From Wuchereria bancrofti (Eukaryota; Nematoda; Chromadorea; Rhabditida; Onchocercidae), in contig SSBO01000009.1 in the NCBI GenBank assembly GCA_005281725.1, positions 3,050,163 to 3,114,162 of the forward strand: DNA of 64,000 bases, given 5' to 3'. Below are positions 1 through 13,937 of the stretch, piece by piece. The stretch's first letter is position 1, and every line of letters starts with the position of its first letter. Both the position numbers and the translations under genes were made by a program. Below the pieces are notes generated by a model that saw only the letters and a list, made by a program, of their open reading frames with translations, searched no databases and was not told the DNA's origin.

Positions 1-188
1 GGAAAAATAGCCAAATACAGATTTTTTTTCAAGCTGAAAGTTTTTTTGGATCTCTACACACCTGAATGAAAAAATATTCCTTAATTTCATAAGGTCTTCT
101 CTTTCATCCAAATGAGTTGAGTTTTGAAAAACTTTATTTTCTTTTTACTAAGATTTTTGTTTTCAGATTTAACGTGAAATATTTCTAG

Positions 189-2031
189 GGGCGCTATCTA
201 TTGGATTTCATTCTGGAGCAAAGCGATACCGACAAAGTTCTAAACAAAATGAATGCTTGTATTCAGGACTTTATTTCTGAAAAAGTTCTTGATCCACAAA
301 CAGTTGCTATCTGCAAAACACTTACTGTATGATTTTTTTTAATTGAGCTCCATGTCGGATTTCATTTAACTAATGTTTTTCATTGTTGAATTCTGATTGA
401 AACCCCTTTTTGGCTTCCAGTACGCATTTTTTGCAGCAATTGAAGAGCATATGTCGTACTTTTGTTCTATTTCAATCTGTAAAAGATGTTAGATTTGAGA
501 TTGAGATCTTCTAGAATTCATTAATTTTAAAGCAGATTATTGCAAATATAAAGAAGAAAGATTTCCAGAAAAGACATGCGAAGAATATCTGTTTGCTAAC
601 TGTTTCACCGACTTTCACACATGCTGAATATCGCTCAAGATCAAGATCACACGAATACATGTTTCGGTAAGTACCTTTTGGTGTGTATTACCTTTTTCAG
701 GATTGCTTATTTAAAGTCTACTTCTCTTCTAAAGATCGTTTCGCTATTATTGTTTAGAATACGCAACTTTGAAACATGTTTTTTTTTCTTGACGAATAAC
801 TATCAAGGAATTTCCATGATCTAATTTTCCATTCTTTTTTTAGAGTTTTACTTCCGAATGTAGCGGATAGAGTGGAGCCTGTACGACTGAATTTGCCAGC
901 TACGCAAGACATATCTATATGTGAAGCTGTTGATCACTGTATCCGATTGGTATCGCGCAAAGTAGTGGAAGTGCATCGCAAATATCCAGACCTTAAAATT
1001 GTTTTGGTTGGTTGGGGAACATCTTGTGTTATAAATCATCAGGTAAGTTATATATTTCCAAAAGTACAGCTGTTGAATTTGTTGAATGATAGACTTTTGG
1101 CTGATCCGAATGGCATTATATTTCAGGTTGTTCAATGTATGCCGAATGTATCTGCTATCATCAACTTTGCCTTTCCGATGAAGACGGCTGATGGACCAAG
1201 GGGTGTAAGTTTCGTTGCGTCGAATTGTTTTTCTCATTGTTTTATTGGTTAGTTAAAACATTTTCGATGTGATACGCTTGGAATTACTCGGATTAATTCA
1301 TAAATATCAGTGATTTAGGATGTTGATGATGATATACTGCTTACATATTGTCCAACATTATTTGTTGTTGGTGATCAGGCTACTGATTGTGATATTCGTG
1401 AACTGCAGGTTATGGCGACAAGAATGATTGGTTGGTTGCTTCAACTTCCTAACATGTTTTAGAAAGCGAAATTGTATATTGCTTTTGCTAAATGCTTTAA
1501 TAAATTTATTCATCAAATTTTCTATTTTATATTGTACTTCCAATGTATAATATTGAAACAGTTTAACATTTTAGAATTAGCCTTTTATTAAATATAAATA
1601 AAAATCTAATGAAGTTGATTGTAACTTTCAGCTCCCACAGGAGTAATTGTTGTTGGTTCATCAAACTATGATTTGCATCCTTCAACATTGCGGCTAACTA
1701 TCGAGCGATTTACTCACCGAACCGTACAAAGAGCCTTACTAGTGTGTTTTACTTATTGCAAACTTTAAATAAAGAAATATTGATACTGGAATATTTTATT
1801 TTTTTACATCGTTTTGGAATATCTCAGGTAAGAGAAATTTTTTAGGATGATGTAGTCGATTTTCTACAGTTATATTGTTCCTCATCAACCACTCACTCTT
1901 TTCGCTTGCATCCACTGAAACTTGTTGAAGTGAACGATGTGGATTTGTCAGTTTTGCGTACATCCAATCTTTTCTCAGGCAGCCAGACGAAATCAACTAA
2001 ATTCGGTTCTACACTAAAAGCTGGCAAATGA
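189..2031 (+). CDS. KANSL3: KANSL3/Rcd1-like NSL complex subunit, 3' part
   Basis: This is the C-terminal part of a KAT8 regulatory NSL complex subunit 3 orthologue; the 5' part lies left of the window. In other animals KANSL3 belongs to the nuclear NSL complex, which carries the histone H4 acetyltransferase KAT8/MOF. Exons that join in frame are 189-326, 536-666, 844-1042, 1127-1204, 1319-1430, 1632-1741 and 1846-2031 (TGA). The family is recognised from the alpha/beta-hydrolase-like block: a beta strand ending in VLVGWGTSC, then NFAFPMKTADGPRG, DVDDDILLTYCPTLFVVGDQ, GVIVVGSSNYDL and DDVVDFL, in the order seen in human KANSL3. The nucleophile elbow reads GWGTS rather than GxSxG, as expected for a non-catalytic hydrolase fold (inference). 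The 189-326 exon is less conserved and its acceptor (ATTTCTAG) is weaker; the other junctions are strong. Confidence 0.85.
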
Positions 2032-4654
2032 AGACGTGTAACTGACAAGTATGTATTTAAAATGTTGTTTTTTAGAGATTATCACGATTTATTACGAAGA
2101 ATTTCCCTAAAAATAGCATTTGATGACGTTAAGGAAAGAGCAAATTACTTTTTTCCCAATAGGTTTTTCTCCGATTTTTTCCACATATATTTTACTATAT
2201 GAGAACATGGAAATAAGTAGATGTAAATTTCATAGTATATACTTCTTTCAACTGTTGTATGACCTGTAAATTTTTTGTTATCTGTTTTTTCTTTTCAGTT
2301 CACTGAATACTCAAGTTGAGAAACATTTATAAGAAATGTTTTGGATACAGACATTCCATACAGGACTAATATCGGTTAGATTTGCAAAATATGAATCTCA
2401 TTATGATTTTTTCATCTTTATCATTGTATATATATATACTATGTGACTTCATGCTTTCCTATAACTTCCCATTTATAATCGCCAAACATTGTAAAGCTGT
2501 ATGAGTAACATAACTAGTAACTCTTCCACACTGAAATAGCAAAATGAATCTTAGTATATCTAATGTATATAATTCGATTCTTCTGCGTTGCATTTTCAGT
2601 TACTTAAACTGAAACGTTATGGAAATTAGATGGTGTATAGAAATGAGGTGAAGTAGTCACTGTAATCGCTTGCATTTTTTAGTACGTTGCAGTTGATTAA
2701 TTAACGCGCTGTTTTTCTGACAAAAGCACCATGATTCCACACTTGTCATAAACCTTGAAAATATTATTGCACCGGATACTGCTCTATAACTGAAGTCTTT
2801 TGCATTTCACGACAGAAGAGTTAAATCAGCATTAATACTACCGTTATTGTTTAAAATCCGCCTTTACTTTAATTGAAAACTGATTTATAAATTTTTTTGA
2901 TTGATTTCTTTTGGAAAGCAAAGAAGAGAAGTTTTGTTCAGGATAGCTTTTTATTTTAGTTGCCTTGTGATTAACATAAAGCTTTATAGAGATGTTGTAT
3001 TTCCAACTATTTTTGTTCATATTGTGTGGTATAGGTTAAGTTTATTGTTGATTTGGGTTTTGAATGTTCTCTGAAATGCTTTTTTTTACATTTATGAGGC
3101 TTTTGTTATGCTAATTGCATTAAGAGGCTAAAAGCTTCTCCCTTCGCTGTCACTAAAATGCATAGGAAACTTCATCGTTTTCGACTTTCTCTGGATGAGA
3201 TTGGGATGGCTCCTAAATACCGAAAGTATAAAGTAACTTTTTTTTTGTTCTTTTGTTCATGTTAATTAAATATTTTGAAAGCGTTTAGTTACTGTCGTTG
3301 ATCTTATTCATTAAGATTTAATTAAAGAATTATAATTTACCTCCTGAATCGGGAAGGATACACTAGAGGTTTATAAAAATGAAGCCCTATAAAATTAGAC
3401 GGTGAAAACTATTTCTTGCCTATTGAAAATAGAAAGTGAATGAGAAAAAAGACAAATGCAAGTGATGCGTAAGTATAACACCAATATATATCTAAATAGT
3501 GCACATTCCGACTGTTATTATCGAGTTTTTGTCATGCCAAATATAGCTATTATTTGAAATCATTCATATAAGTAACTTTTGTTTTTTGTGAAATCTGATC
3601 TATTCATAATGAACTGTGTATAGCAGAGATCGAAACTGACTGATGAATGATTTGATCAGTAACACCACAGGAAAGAGTTTAATATACAAAATCATATATG
3701 AATGAAGAGTGATACATTATATATTTTACGAAAATTTTAATGAAGTAGGAAGATGACAGTCGCATATTAATCAGAAGATGATGACTGAGTAAAAAAAGGA
3801 TTTCTATCATTAGGTTCCAACATTTTTCTTTAGAAAAACCCCAGTGCAGTTGAAGGATGACAAATGCGAAATGTCCCGCATGGTGGTTTTTTCCTCTTTC
3901 TGCTCTTCTCACCGTGTACTATAAGTGCGAGGGAGTAAAGGTGAAGAATAATAGAATGTTGGAGACAAGTCTCCTCTCTCTCTGCAGAGAGGATAAACTA
4001 GTTAACAGGAGGTAAAAATCGTGATAACCCATTAATTGTACTCTTCTCATTCTCCTCCCAACCCGTAACATTCAACATTCATCGATTATCGGTTGCATAT
4101 GTTCCAATAAACTTTCTCTTGCAACCGTATTTGTTTTGAGAAGTACCACCAATATCCCTAATATTCATCCGCAATACATCTATTTTATAATTTTAATTAA
4201 TTAGTTAATTTTTATTATAAAACAGTTAATGTCTACTTGAGATAATACCTCAAATGAATGATATTATGTTTAAGTTGATCATTCACGCTAAAACATTATC
4301 TTATGTTCTATTCATTGAATTGGAAAAGCTAGTAAAATAATAAAAAATTAGAGAGATGAACACAAAATTGCATAAAATAAATTAATTGGAATGGAAATTG
4401 ATGGATTATAAGTGATATCTTCGAGTATGAACACTGGAAGGAGATATTTGGACAAACGAATATAAGCAGTGCTCAATAAGAACTTTCCTGTAATGATGTA
4501 GGATATGAAAAGTGGGAAACTGTTGGAAGCAACTGAAAACCTATGATTGAAAAATTTACAGATGAGTGATAATTGTACGGATGATCCAATCTGATGATCT
4601 AATATGGTCTGCTCTTTTTCATGAATTTTTATCAACAATAAAAATTGCGGTGTT
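2032..4654. other. Intergenic, no supported gene
   Basis: This stretch of 2.6 kb separates two genes on the plus strand. It is AT-rich with no long reading frame. A short hairpin (CCTCTCT and AGAGAGG arms around CTCTGC) lies at 3971-3991. A 25-codon open stretch starting with ATG at 3158 and ending at a possible donor at 3233 is discussed as a finding but not called as a gene. The promoter of the following gene should lie in the right-hand part, but no specific element could be named. Confidence 0.5.
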
Positions 4655-6918
4655 ATGGGAAAGTTACCATTAGCTCTAGTTACTGTGTTACTAATACGAA
4701 GTTATCGGATAAGTTATGCTGTAAGTTTGATTTTTTATTTTTTTTTTTGTGGGGTAAGGCTTAATACGATAACTCGTAGTTTAAATGTTTATATTAAAAA
4801 TTTAAAACAGTATGTATCATTAACTCCATTAAATTTAGAATTAAAATTAAATAATCTTGCAGGATTAGCATTCGGCAATGCATTTTTCTTTTCAAACAGT
4901 AAATTTCGATTGCATAATTCTTCAAGCGAATAAAATATTCTTTGATAAATCATTAGTGAAATAAAATTTGAATGAATTATTTATAATTTGAATGAATTAA
5001 TTCTTCTGATTTCAGTGTATTGGCTTAGGTGGTCGCGGCTTTTATGAGTGTTACTCAGATCATTTTTGCTCGGAAGCACATGTAAGCTTATTTCAGTTTT
5101 TTGTAAATTTAAACTGTAGATTTTTTAAGCTTATTCATTACTTATTAATTCGAACTTTAAGTTTAAATTTTATGTTTAAATTAAAAATTGGTTAGAAGAT
5201 TCATAAAAAATACACTTTTAAATTTCTAAAAACAATTCTAACTTTTAAGAAGTTGCTAAATTTAAATATTTCTCTCACAGATTGAAAAAACGCTAAAAGT
5301 ACGAGATGAAAGAAATAATAATAATAATAATAATGAATTGCGGTTTCTTCATCAAGCTCGATTGGAATCTCCTTTCATCTCAACGGTTTTGCATTTCAAT
5401 TAAACTTATATTTTTCGTGATCTTAGACTAGGATTTTTTTTCATACCAGTCTTGCAAAGCGCAAAAAGTTGGTCCACCTAAAAAGAATGGTATTGTTCTT
5501 CTCAAAATTAAATACCGTATTGTTCTTCTGAAAATTAAATACCAAATGATGTTTGCTTAAGAGATTATAATTTCAATCTTTTGCTTAATTATAAATCAAA
5601 AACTATATCAAGAAGAATAATGAAGTTTAGATATAATTCGAACTTTGGTTTTGATTTGAAATTATAGTTCTAAGCATACTAAAAGGTTTTTCTTTTTTTT
5701 TAAAGTCTTACACAGAAGAGTTTTTAGTTAACAAAGAACATGGGATTAGAAAAATGGTGATATTACTGAAAAAATTTCAAGATCGTTTTGTTAGATTATC
5801 TTGACTTACAAGAACTAAAAAGTAAATTAATTTGAAAGTTGATAAAATTTGAAACTTTGCTATAGATCAATGATGAAAGCAATGAATTTTTGGACTGTTG
5901 TCGTAAGCGAGGATTGCCAGAAGTTTGCTTACGGAAATGCTCTTATGTTAGCTATAATCAGAATATTGTATGTTGTCTGACCTTTTATTAATGTTTCTAC
6001 AACTTATTAAAACATTTCCTTCTCTTTTTCCAATATTTGTTACTCCAATATCAATTCCAATATTCCTTTATATCTTTTCAATTTTAATTTATCAATACTA
6101 AAATGTCTTAACAATTATAAAAACAGACCATAATAGGATTAATATGACTATTTTATCAATTAAAGCGATCCTCCTTGCTTATAAAAATCCACTTATAAAG
6201 CCATTGAGCTATAATTTAAAAAATCACTTCTAACATTTATGAAAATGAGCTAGCTAAGTCGGCTTCACATTTTATTCATTAAGCTGGTTTAATTTACACA
6301 ACTTATTACTACATTTTAGGTTCGAAAAATATTCGCACAAGCAGACCCATGTCCTCTGATATCAGTTGGTGATATTCACTTTTGTGCGGCACAGGGTCAT
6401 GACCATCGTCAATGTTGTGCCATGAATGGGGTCACTACGACGTTTGCAGGACAAAAATGCTTAATATTTTGTGATCAGGTAAGTCTCTCCTCACTTACAT
6501 AAATTTAATTTCCAATAAGTTTGCTTTATGGATTTTGTGAATGTGTTAATGAATGAAATGAGAATATATTTGTTAGACATAATTCAATCTTTAGTACATA
6601 GAGAAAATATTCTCAATGTTTTTTCAATTTGAATGATATGCAATCAAATTCAAAACATTTCTTCCTGTCACACATCTGTAACCATCCATACAAGACATAT
6701 TTTAGAGGACACAAAATGGAACTATTCTTGATCTATCATATTTGCCATGTTTCGAACGATTCGAAAATATAAAAGAATGCTTTTGGCGTTGGGCTCGAAG
6801 ACGTTACGAACTGGCGGAAATATCTAAGAGATATGAAATACATGAATCGAAGACGATCTCTGATCGTATGATACAGTTGAATACTGATCAACCACCATCA
6901 CCATTTAATAATTATTGA
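4655..6918 (+). CDS. Secreted DB-module protein (nematode 12-Cys domain)
   Basis: This gene predicts a small secreted or cell-surface protein of 259 residues. Exons: 4655-4720, 5016-5081, 5281-5385, 5450-5489, 5728-5756, 5866-5967, 6320-6478, 6706-6918 (TGA). The first exon encodes a hydrophobic leader (MGKLPLALVTVLLI) typical of a signal peptide. A short Cys-containing segment and a low-complexity run of seven Asn follow. From about residue 140 comes a DB module (Pfam DB family, largely nematode, function not firmly established). It has twelve Cys in the pattern CC, C, C, C, C, CC, C, C, C, C, with landmarks DCCRKRGLPEVC, HFCAAQGHDHRQCC, CLIFCD and YLPCFERF. The tail is charged and ends in PPSPFNNY. 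Exons 4 and 5 are the weakest; a 27-bp duplication at 5490-5543 offers a second in-frame donor. The DB assignment is firm; the role is unknown. Confidence 0.82.
5490..5543 (+). repeat. 27-bp tandem duplication containing a splice donor
   Basis: Two adjacent copies of a 27-base unit (5490-5516 and 5517-5543) differ at one position. Each begins with GTATTG, which is the intron donor after exon 4 of the DB-module gene. Confidence 0.9.
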
Positions 6919-6927
6919 TAGTTTAGA

Positions 6928-6933
6928 AATAAA
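6928..6933 (+). promoter_or_regulatory. Candidate polyadenylation signal AATAAA
   Basis: AATAAA begins ten bases after the TGA of the DB-module gene. This would give a very short 3' UTR, which is common in nematodes. It is a motif match only. Confidence 0.55.
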
Positions 6934-9900
6934 ATATTTTCAAAATAGTTCCTGAAATTTAACTTCATACTGTATGAAATGTATGCTTCTTGAAATTAAT
7001 GGTTAAAGCAGAAAGAATGATTGAAGAGAAAGAGGTCTGTTATTTAAGAAATGAGAAGAAGTGATTAGGGATTTTATGCTTGGTTAATTGAATTTTTCAC
7101 ATTCATTGCTTCTGTCATTGTCGCTTCTATCATAATAATATTGATATAATCAGTGCTTCGCATCTTACTACTAAAATAATACAAAATAATACTAACATGG
7201 AAATGTCCGCTTCTTAATCAAAGTCATTTATAAAATACTATGATTTTAATATATAAACACATAATTATAACTAGTTGTAACAGAATTGCTAACACTATAA
7301 ATTCTAAACTATTCTACAATAATAACTTATTAAAAAAGATGAAATAATCTAACTTATCTTTTTGAACTCTTATATTCCTTACCAACTGTAAATATTTTGC
7401 TCGTTAGCAAGTTAGTGATTAAGTTTCTTATTTGCGCTAATTACATTAGCTGCCTAATATATATTGCTGCTTTTTAGAAATATTTTTTCTTTTAAGCAAA
7501 AAAACCCAAATTTACGTTTAATTCTCATTAATATAGTTTTGACCTCATGACCTTCTTTAGCAAAGAAGCATACGAAAGATATGCTAATATTCATTTAATG
7601 AAATCTTTGTTGCTTTGCATCAGCGATCATAATTATAGTTAGATTTTAACGTCTGAGTACACATGAGTGTACTATTCTCGACAATTCCTTTCCTTGCTAT
7701 ATCAGGAAAATTTTGTTTTTAAATTACCGCATTTAATTCCATATAAATTAAACACCAAGCAATCTTGAGCTAAAGTGAGGGAAAAATCAAATTACTACCT
7801 TCTAACCCATTAATGGTGGCAAGAAATTGTTGTGTTATTGACGGAACCTGTTGACCTCTTAAAATATTTATTATCATTTGAAATGTTCCTTTTCTCAAAA
7901 CTATGATTGGCTTTTCATTTTAGTCGCCTAGATGAAAAATGAATAGTTGCGAAGTTTGGAGGAATTAGAAAAGATAGCAAATGAATATTTGGAACGATGA
8001 GAAGAAATGCTATATTATATTACTTTAAAAGTAATCTTAACTGCCTTTATGTATTAACAAAGCTTTTACGTCCTTTCTAAAACTTCCAATGTCAAATGTC
8101 AGTTTCACTTTTATCTAGCAAAAAAAAATTCTCTGAATTTATTGCTCTACTCCAAAATCCAAACCATTGTTTACTAAGAGTTGAAGTTGACGTCTAACAG
8201 AGATAAAATTTGAGGCAATAATCTTGCATATCCGATTTATCGCCCTGTGCGGCGATTATATACAAAGGCTTAACATTTGGGATGGTTCACTGTAATACAA
8301 TGGCATTTTTGATGAAGAAGTAAGCTTTTAAATATCATTTATCACTCGTAAACAAATAAGTATTTCTTTTTATTTCTTTGTTTTTCCTCTTTTTTTTTAG
8401 TTTCTTATATAAATATTAGCAGTGATTAAATAGGAGAGAAAAATAATCTTAATTTAAAATCTATTGTATTGCAATGTTTATTGTTAGTAACTAGAATAAA
8501 TTTCACCCCGAAATTTTATTTAACTGTTATAGATATTTAAAAAATGATCCTTGTCTCCTGATTCTATCTTTGTACAACTAACAAAAACTTTCATAGATAG
8601 TGAGAATTCATATTTGAATTCATATTTGTGTGTGAGAGGAGTAGAATTAGAAATTTTTAAATTGAAATTAAAAGTAGAATTGATTGAAGTTATGTGAATT
8701 AAAGAAATATATTTTTTTTCTGAAGAGATTTTGCGGAAAAGAAATAAACTATGAAAATGGTAGCATCCGTCGGTTTTATCCTTTGTATAGGTGCTAAATC
8801 GCATTGAATTACTTTAATAATTATTTGCGCTTTTCTCAACGAATAACAAATATAGAATAGCTTTTTGCCACTTTTTAAGTCCTCATTTACTCCTATTCAC
8901 ATTGACAGTTTAAACTTTTTCGTTGATAAAAGTAAAAAGAAAGGAAACACATAAATAGAAACCATCAGCAGGTGACTCTTTTCATAATGCTTCATAAATT
9001 GATCGATGGCATGTAAAAATTAATGGAAATTATCGTTTGCAAGTGTAGCAGGTAAGTATTGATTGTAGAATTTAATTTTACAATTTTTTATTCATTTTGT
9101 CAGAGATGTATATTAGGGGAGAGAAAGAGAAAGAAAGAGGAAAAGGAGATTATTAGTAGTATAACAAAATGGATATAAGTAAGTAAGTAAGGAAAGAACG
9201 AACATTTACTATTAAATGTCAGAATCGTTTTAATTTCCTTAATATATCAACTAAATAGCTATTATAATTAATCGATAAATCGTTGAAATGAAAATCCTTT
9301 CAATTTCGATATGTTATTTTTACCGCTGTTATCAGTAATACTTACCAATAATATATTTCAATCAATAATATATATGTTTTGATAATAAATTAAGAAGTGA
9401 TAAAAATTCGGATCTTCCGAGAGATCTCAGTGAAAGAGAGATTGTTTCATTTCTTCCTTTCCAGTGATATGTCTATATCATATCATTTGCTGAAACTATG
9501 GCAATCTGCTAACAGAAGCTACTATTTTCCTCAGTGACATTTTTTAGGTAAACTTTGCTTGAGGAAAGTTTCCCATTTTAGTTTCTGGCCACATCGATTC
9601 CATCATTCTAATAGGTTATCATTTTGCTTTATGCAGTAGATGCTTACATAAGCCAGGTTATCATCTTTTTTTGAACTTTAAACTTCTGAATGATTACTTT
9701 TCTTTTAGTTTTTTTTTTTTCTAAATTCTTCTTATTCTTCGTTCTCAAAAAAAGGTCTAATCAAGTCTACAGTTACTCTCTGCGTCATTTCATTTAAATA
9801 AATTCATTTCGAATGTCACTTTTTTATTACTATGCAGGAATAACATGGACATTATCGCTTATTGCCATTTCTTTTTAAAATTTGACGATAAAATTAGCAT

Positions 9901-11386
9901 CAAAAAAATATTCTGAAAATCATATAGTAAATGTGAATAACAATATTGAAATTTATTAAATTATAGAAAAAAAATTAATTTTAACCGTTATCTAACTTGA
10001 ACACTTAATATCTTCATTCGTTAGTCCCTTTTGTTGAAAAGTTTTAGTTAGAAGTTTGTTTGCTATCAAATGTCTAACAATTGATCAATTTAGGCGAACA
10101 AATCCTTAAGGAGCAAACTTTTGAGCCATTTGTTCTCAAAGTATGAGAAAATCTTCCGGATAAAAAAAATGGAGAGACTAAAATGGTTGTTTTGCTATGA
10201 CTCTTTTCTCATCATTAATATATAAATTGGTATATGCCAATATAAAATGAGACAAGTATATTCTTTCACAAAACTTGGGTTTTTGAAATTTTGAAATACT
10301 TCGGAAAACTGCTATCAATTATTTAATGTTCCAGAAACTTTACTTTGTCATTTGTATGTTATCATGGCTCTCTTATTCAATGAAATTATAGCTGCATACA
10401 AAAATTTAAATATACAAAGATAAAGCAGTGATCTAAACATTTAGAGTATTTTTAAAGTTCTTTTGAACTGCAATTCTCACCTGACATGAACATAGGTTAA
10501 CTTCTTGGCGAAGAATCAAAAGTAGCGTAATCATAAATTATTTAGTAATATAATTGTTCAGAGGAAGTGAAAGTCTTTTAACGTGATAAAAAGACCATTG
10601 CTCATTGGGAATTTACATTGTCACAGAGATGATTCGTTTCTCGAAAACTTAACTAATTGTTAGTGATACTAAAACCATCGTTAAGCATATAAGTCCTTTT
10701 CTTAACTTTAAAACAATTAGTATTCTTCTACTTATTGGATTTGAAAATAAAAAAAAAAAAAGCGAATAGTCGATGTATCTCCTCTTACTTCCAATATTTT
10801 CTTTTGCTTATATAAGGATACTGTCTTTAGAAATAATTTTGTTATTTCAAAGAAAAAAGAAAAACGAAAATTGAAATCCAAAAAAAAAATTGAAATTCAA
10901 ACATGTCGAGATTTTCCTTTATAACCATGTATTATTTAGAAATATTAAATTTGCATGCTTTCTGCTTTTTTAACAAAATATTTCTCGTAAAAAAATATCT
11001 TCATTTAGTTTCAGTTCATTTTTCTTTTTAGTCGAAAAAAATTTGCAAAAAGAAATTAATATTTGGAAATGAGCTTTTAGTCAATTGAAATTGTTTATGA
11101 AATGTTTAAATTTGGGCGCAAATCATTTCGATTTCCTCAACAATATTAATTTCTTTCTTTCTTTCCTTTCTTCAATTTATTTCTATGCTTATTACTAATT
11201 GGAAACATATTATTCTCAACTTTTGCAATAATTCTTTAGCAAATTCAGCCATAAGAAAAGGTTTTACATAATTATTTGCATATCCTTATCATCTTATCCT
11301 GTTTCATTTATTTTAAGCGCAAAAGCTTTGTACAGAAGAGAAAACTTTAAATTTTCAAACCTTGAGAGACATTTAAAACGATAAAT

Positions 11387-11540
11387 TTATTATTATTGTT
11401 GTTATTATTATTAATATTCGTCATTGTTATTATTCACTTTAATGGAACAATCTTTATTATTACTATTACTACTGTTATTATTGTTAATATCGTTATTATT
11501 AATTATTAATATTATTATTGTTATTATTATTATTATTATC
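11387..11540. repeat. Imperfect ATT/GTT trinucleotide repeat
   Basis: TTA/ATT units dominate about 150 bases, broken by GTT, CTA and AAT variants. This is a degenerate microsatellite. Confidence 0.85.
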
Positions 11541-13861
11541 AGTTATTAGTAAAATTTGGAATTGAAAATGGATTATTACAGCTATCTATTTATTTCCATT
11601 ACATCAATTTATAAATCTTCTTCAATGAATTTAACCCTTATCAGAGTTATCAGCTTGCGTGCGTTAAAGTTTTTTTCAGTCGCATTTAACTTTGACTTAA
11701 ATATGAAAGTACTGAGTCTGAAATTAGGTATTTTGATCGGAAAAGCTTATGCGAATAGGTTATGTCAAAATAAGCTTACATCATATATCTTTTTTTGTTT
11801 TCAAACTTCAAACTTTACTTAAGATGGACCTAAACTGTTTCAATTTTCAAAAGTGTCTATTTTTGAGCATAAATATGTAATTAAAGATTCTTCTGCATTA
11901 TATCATCTTTGCTTATAATTTTGTCTTTTTTCAATTTGATATTGTCTTTCAACTATTTTAAGCTAATATAAAGTCTTCCTAGCATAATTATCCAAATCAT
12001 TTCATGCTAATTAGTTGATTGATTGAATTGCTGATCATATCGATAATGAATGACTTATTAGGTTGTTGTCTCATATGTTCTGATAGCATATTCGCAAATA
12101 ATATTTACAATAAAATAAAATTAAGTTAGTCTAATATATGAGGAAATAATTTAATAATTATTAAAATGTCTTTACGGTAGCTAACATTTGCAGGGGTTCA
12201 AAATTTCTGAGAAAACCATAATTTGATTTGTAAAAACTTTGAAATACCCAATTTTCTCTCTTTCATTTGTTTTTCTGCCCAACTAGCTGTATTTTGTTAG
12301 TGCTTTATAATGATGTAACAGTCAAAACTTAATTAAGCGCATTTGGTTATTGAAGTAATTCTTCCAAAATTAAGCGCCAATGAGTGGAAAGAGATTTATA
12401 AGTACAAACATTATTGTATATTTTGTCTGTGTGAGATAATTATTTCTAAACTAATGCGCAAATCATTATGAATTTAACCGAACAGAAATGCTAGTGTTTA
12501 GATTTTTAAAGGTATACCTTTTGCGATTTTTTTTTTTTGGAGAAAATTTAAAAAAATGGAAGTAATCAAAATGGGCATAACAAGTGCTTAAACATAACAT
12601 TCAAATTTTTTCACAATGTTTCTGATTTTAATGAGATGTATTCGAATTGATTAATTTAGCTCTTTTATCCTCATAAGACTATTTTATAAATTGTTCCGAT
12701 TTCGAATTACTTTCTATCCTTGCAACTTAACGCATACTTAATCATTCACTTAGTTAATTGGAACATTTGAAACAGTGTAACTTGCTAAGAGTTTCTTTTT
12801 GTCTGATTAAATTTTTTGCAACGTATATTCCTACTTTTTCCCATTACTGCATGATGTATTAAATTTTTGAATCAAAAATTTCTTACAAAATATTCTTAAT
12901 ATAATGGATTGCTTTAGGACAATTAATGTATGGAATAACGAATAAAAATTCTAGCTAAGGTAGCATAGCAAAAGTATTTTGCGTCAATGAATGTCAGATA
13001 ATCAATTAATTATAGCTTTATCGAGTGATAACTGTCAATAAATAACGATTTCGGAATAAATTTTTTTAATTGAAAAATTTCACAAAAAAAAATTAGCACC
13101 AACTTAAAAATCATCTATTATACATTGCTTATTTTAATGGCTTGCATTTAAATAGTGCCATTTTATGTCATCTATTAATTTATTTAATTTCAATCAGTCT
13201 TTTTTTGTAGAAAATATGATATTTATTAGCATTCCACTTTATGAATGTAGTCAACAATATTTACAGCATTTTTCTTTCTACAAATGAAAACAAAATATGG
13301 CTTTTTCTCACAAAATATATTTAATTGAACATGTTAAAGTGGCGGTAAGTTATTACTCAGAAGGGAACCTACCCTTTAGAGAGAAAAAGTTCGAATTTAC
13401 GGAATTCATTTCTCATGTGTACTACATGTATACATATATATAAACTTATTGTTATGTTCATATTTGTACTTATATTTGAATTCATTTACTTGTTTACATT
13501 TATGCATATGGAAGAATTTCTCTTATTATTTAATTCAAATGGTAACTTGAAATTACTAACTGAGATTTTTTTATTAAATTTTTTATCGATTAATTAAAAC
13601 TATTCTATAGGAAACATAACTAGTGCTTCTTTTTTTAAATCAATGCATGGCCATACCTTGGAAATAGCCATATTATCCTTATTCTAACGTGTAATGCGTC
13701 ATATGTTCTGCGTGCATTCAGCATTGCAATTCAGTACATTGAGTAATAATTTAATGAAGTTTTCAGTCAGCATAACGTAATAATGTTACTGAAATATTTA
13801 CACATAGAAAAATTATGCATAATAAATGTTGCTACTTGTTGTTATTGCAATAATAACACCA

Positions 13862-13863
<2 letters not shown>

Positions 13864-13937
<74 letters not shown>

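Noticed and set aside
421..478. Possible extra KANSL3 exon after CTTCCAG
   Set aside because: It ends in phase 1 at TCTGTAAAAG, and joining it to the 536 exon puts that exon in a frame that soon meets a stop. Direct joining of 326 to 536 keeps the frame.
5706..5756. Alternative DB-gene exon starting at 5706 (SYTEEFLVNK)
   Set aside because: It needs phase 0 entry, but both available donors of the preceding exon leave phase 1. The 5728 acceptor fits.
10260..10290. Possible spliced-leader RNA-like sequence (AAACTTGGGT)
   Set aside because: Only a short partial match to the SL sequence, with no snRNA-like structure or gene context.
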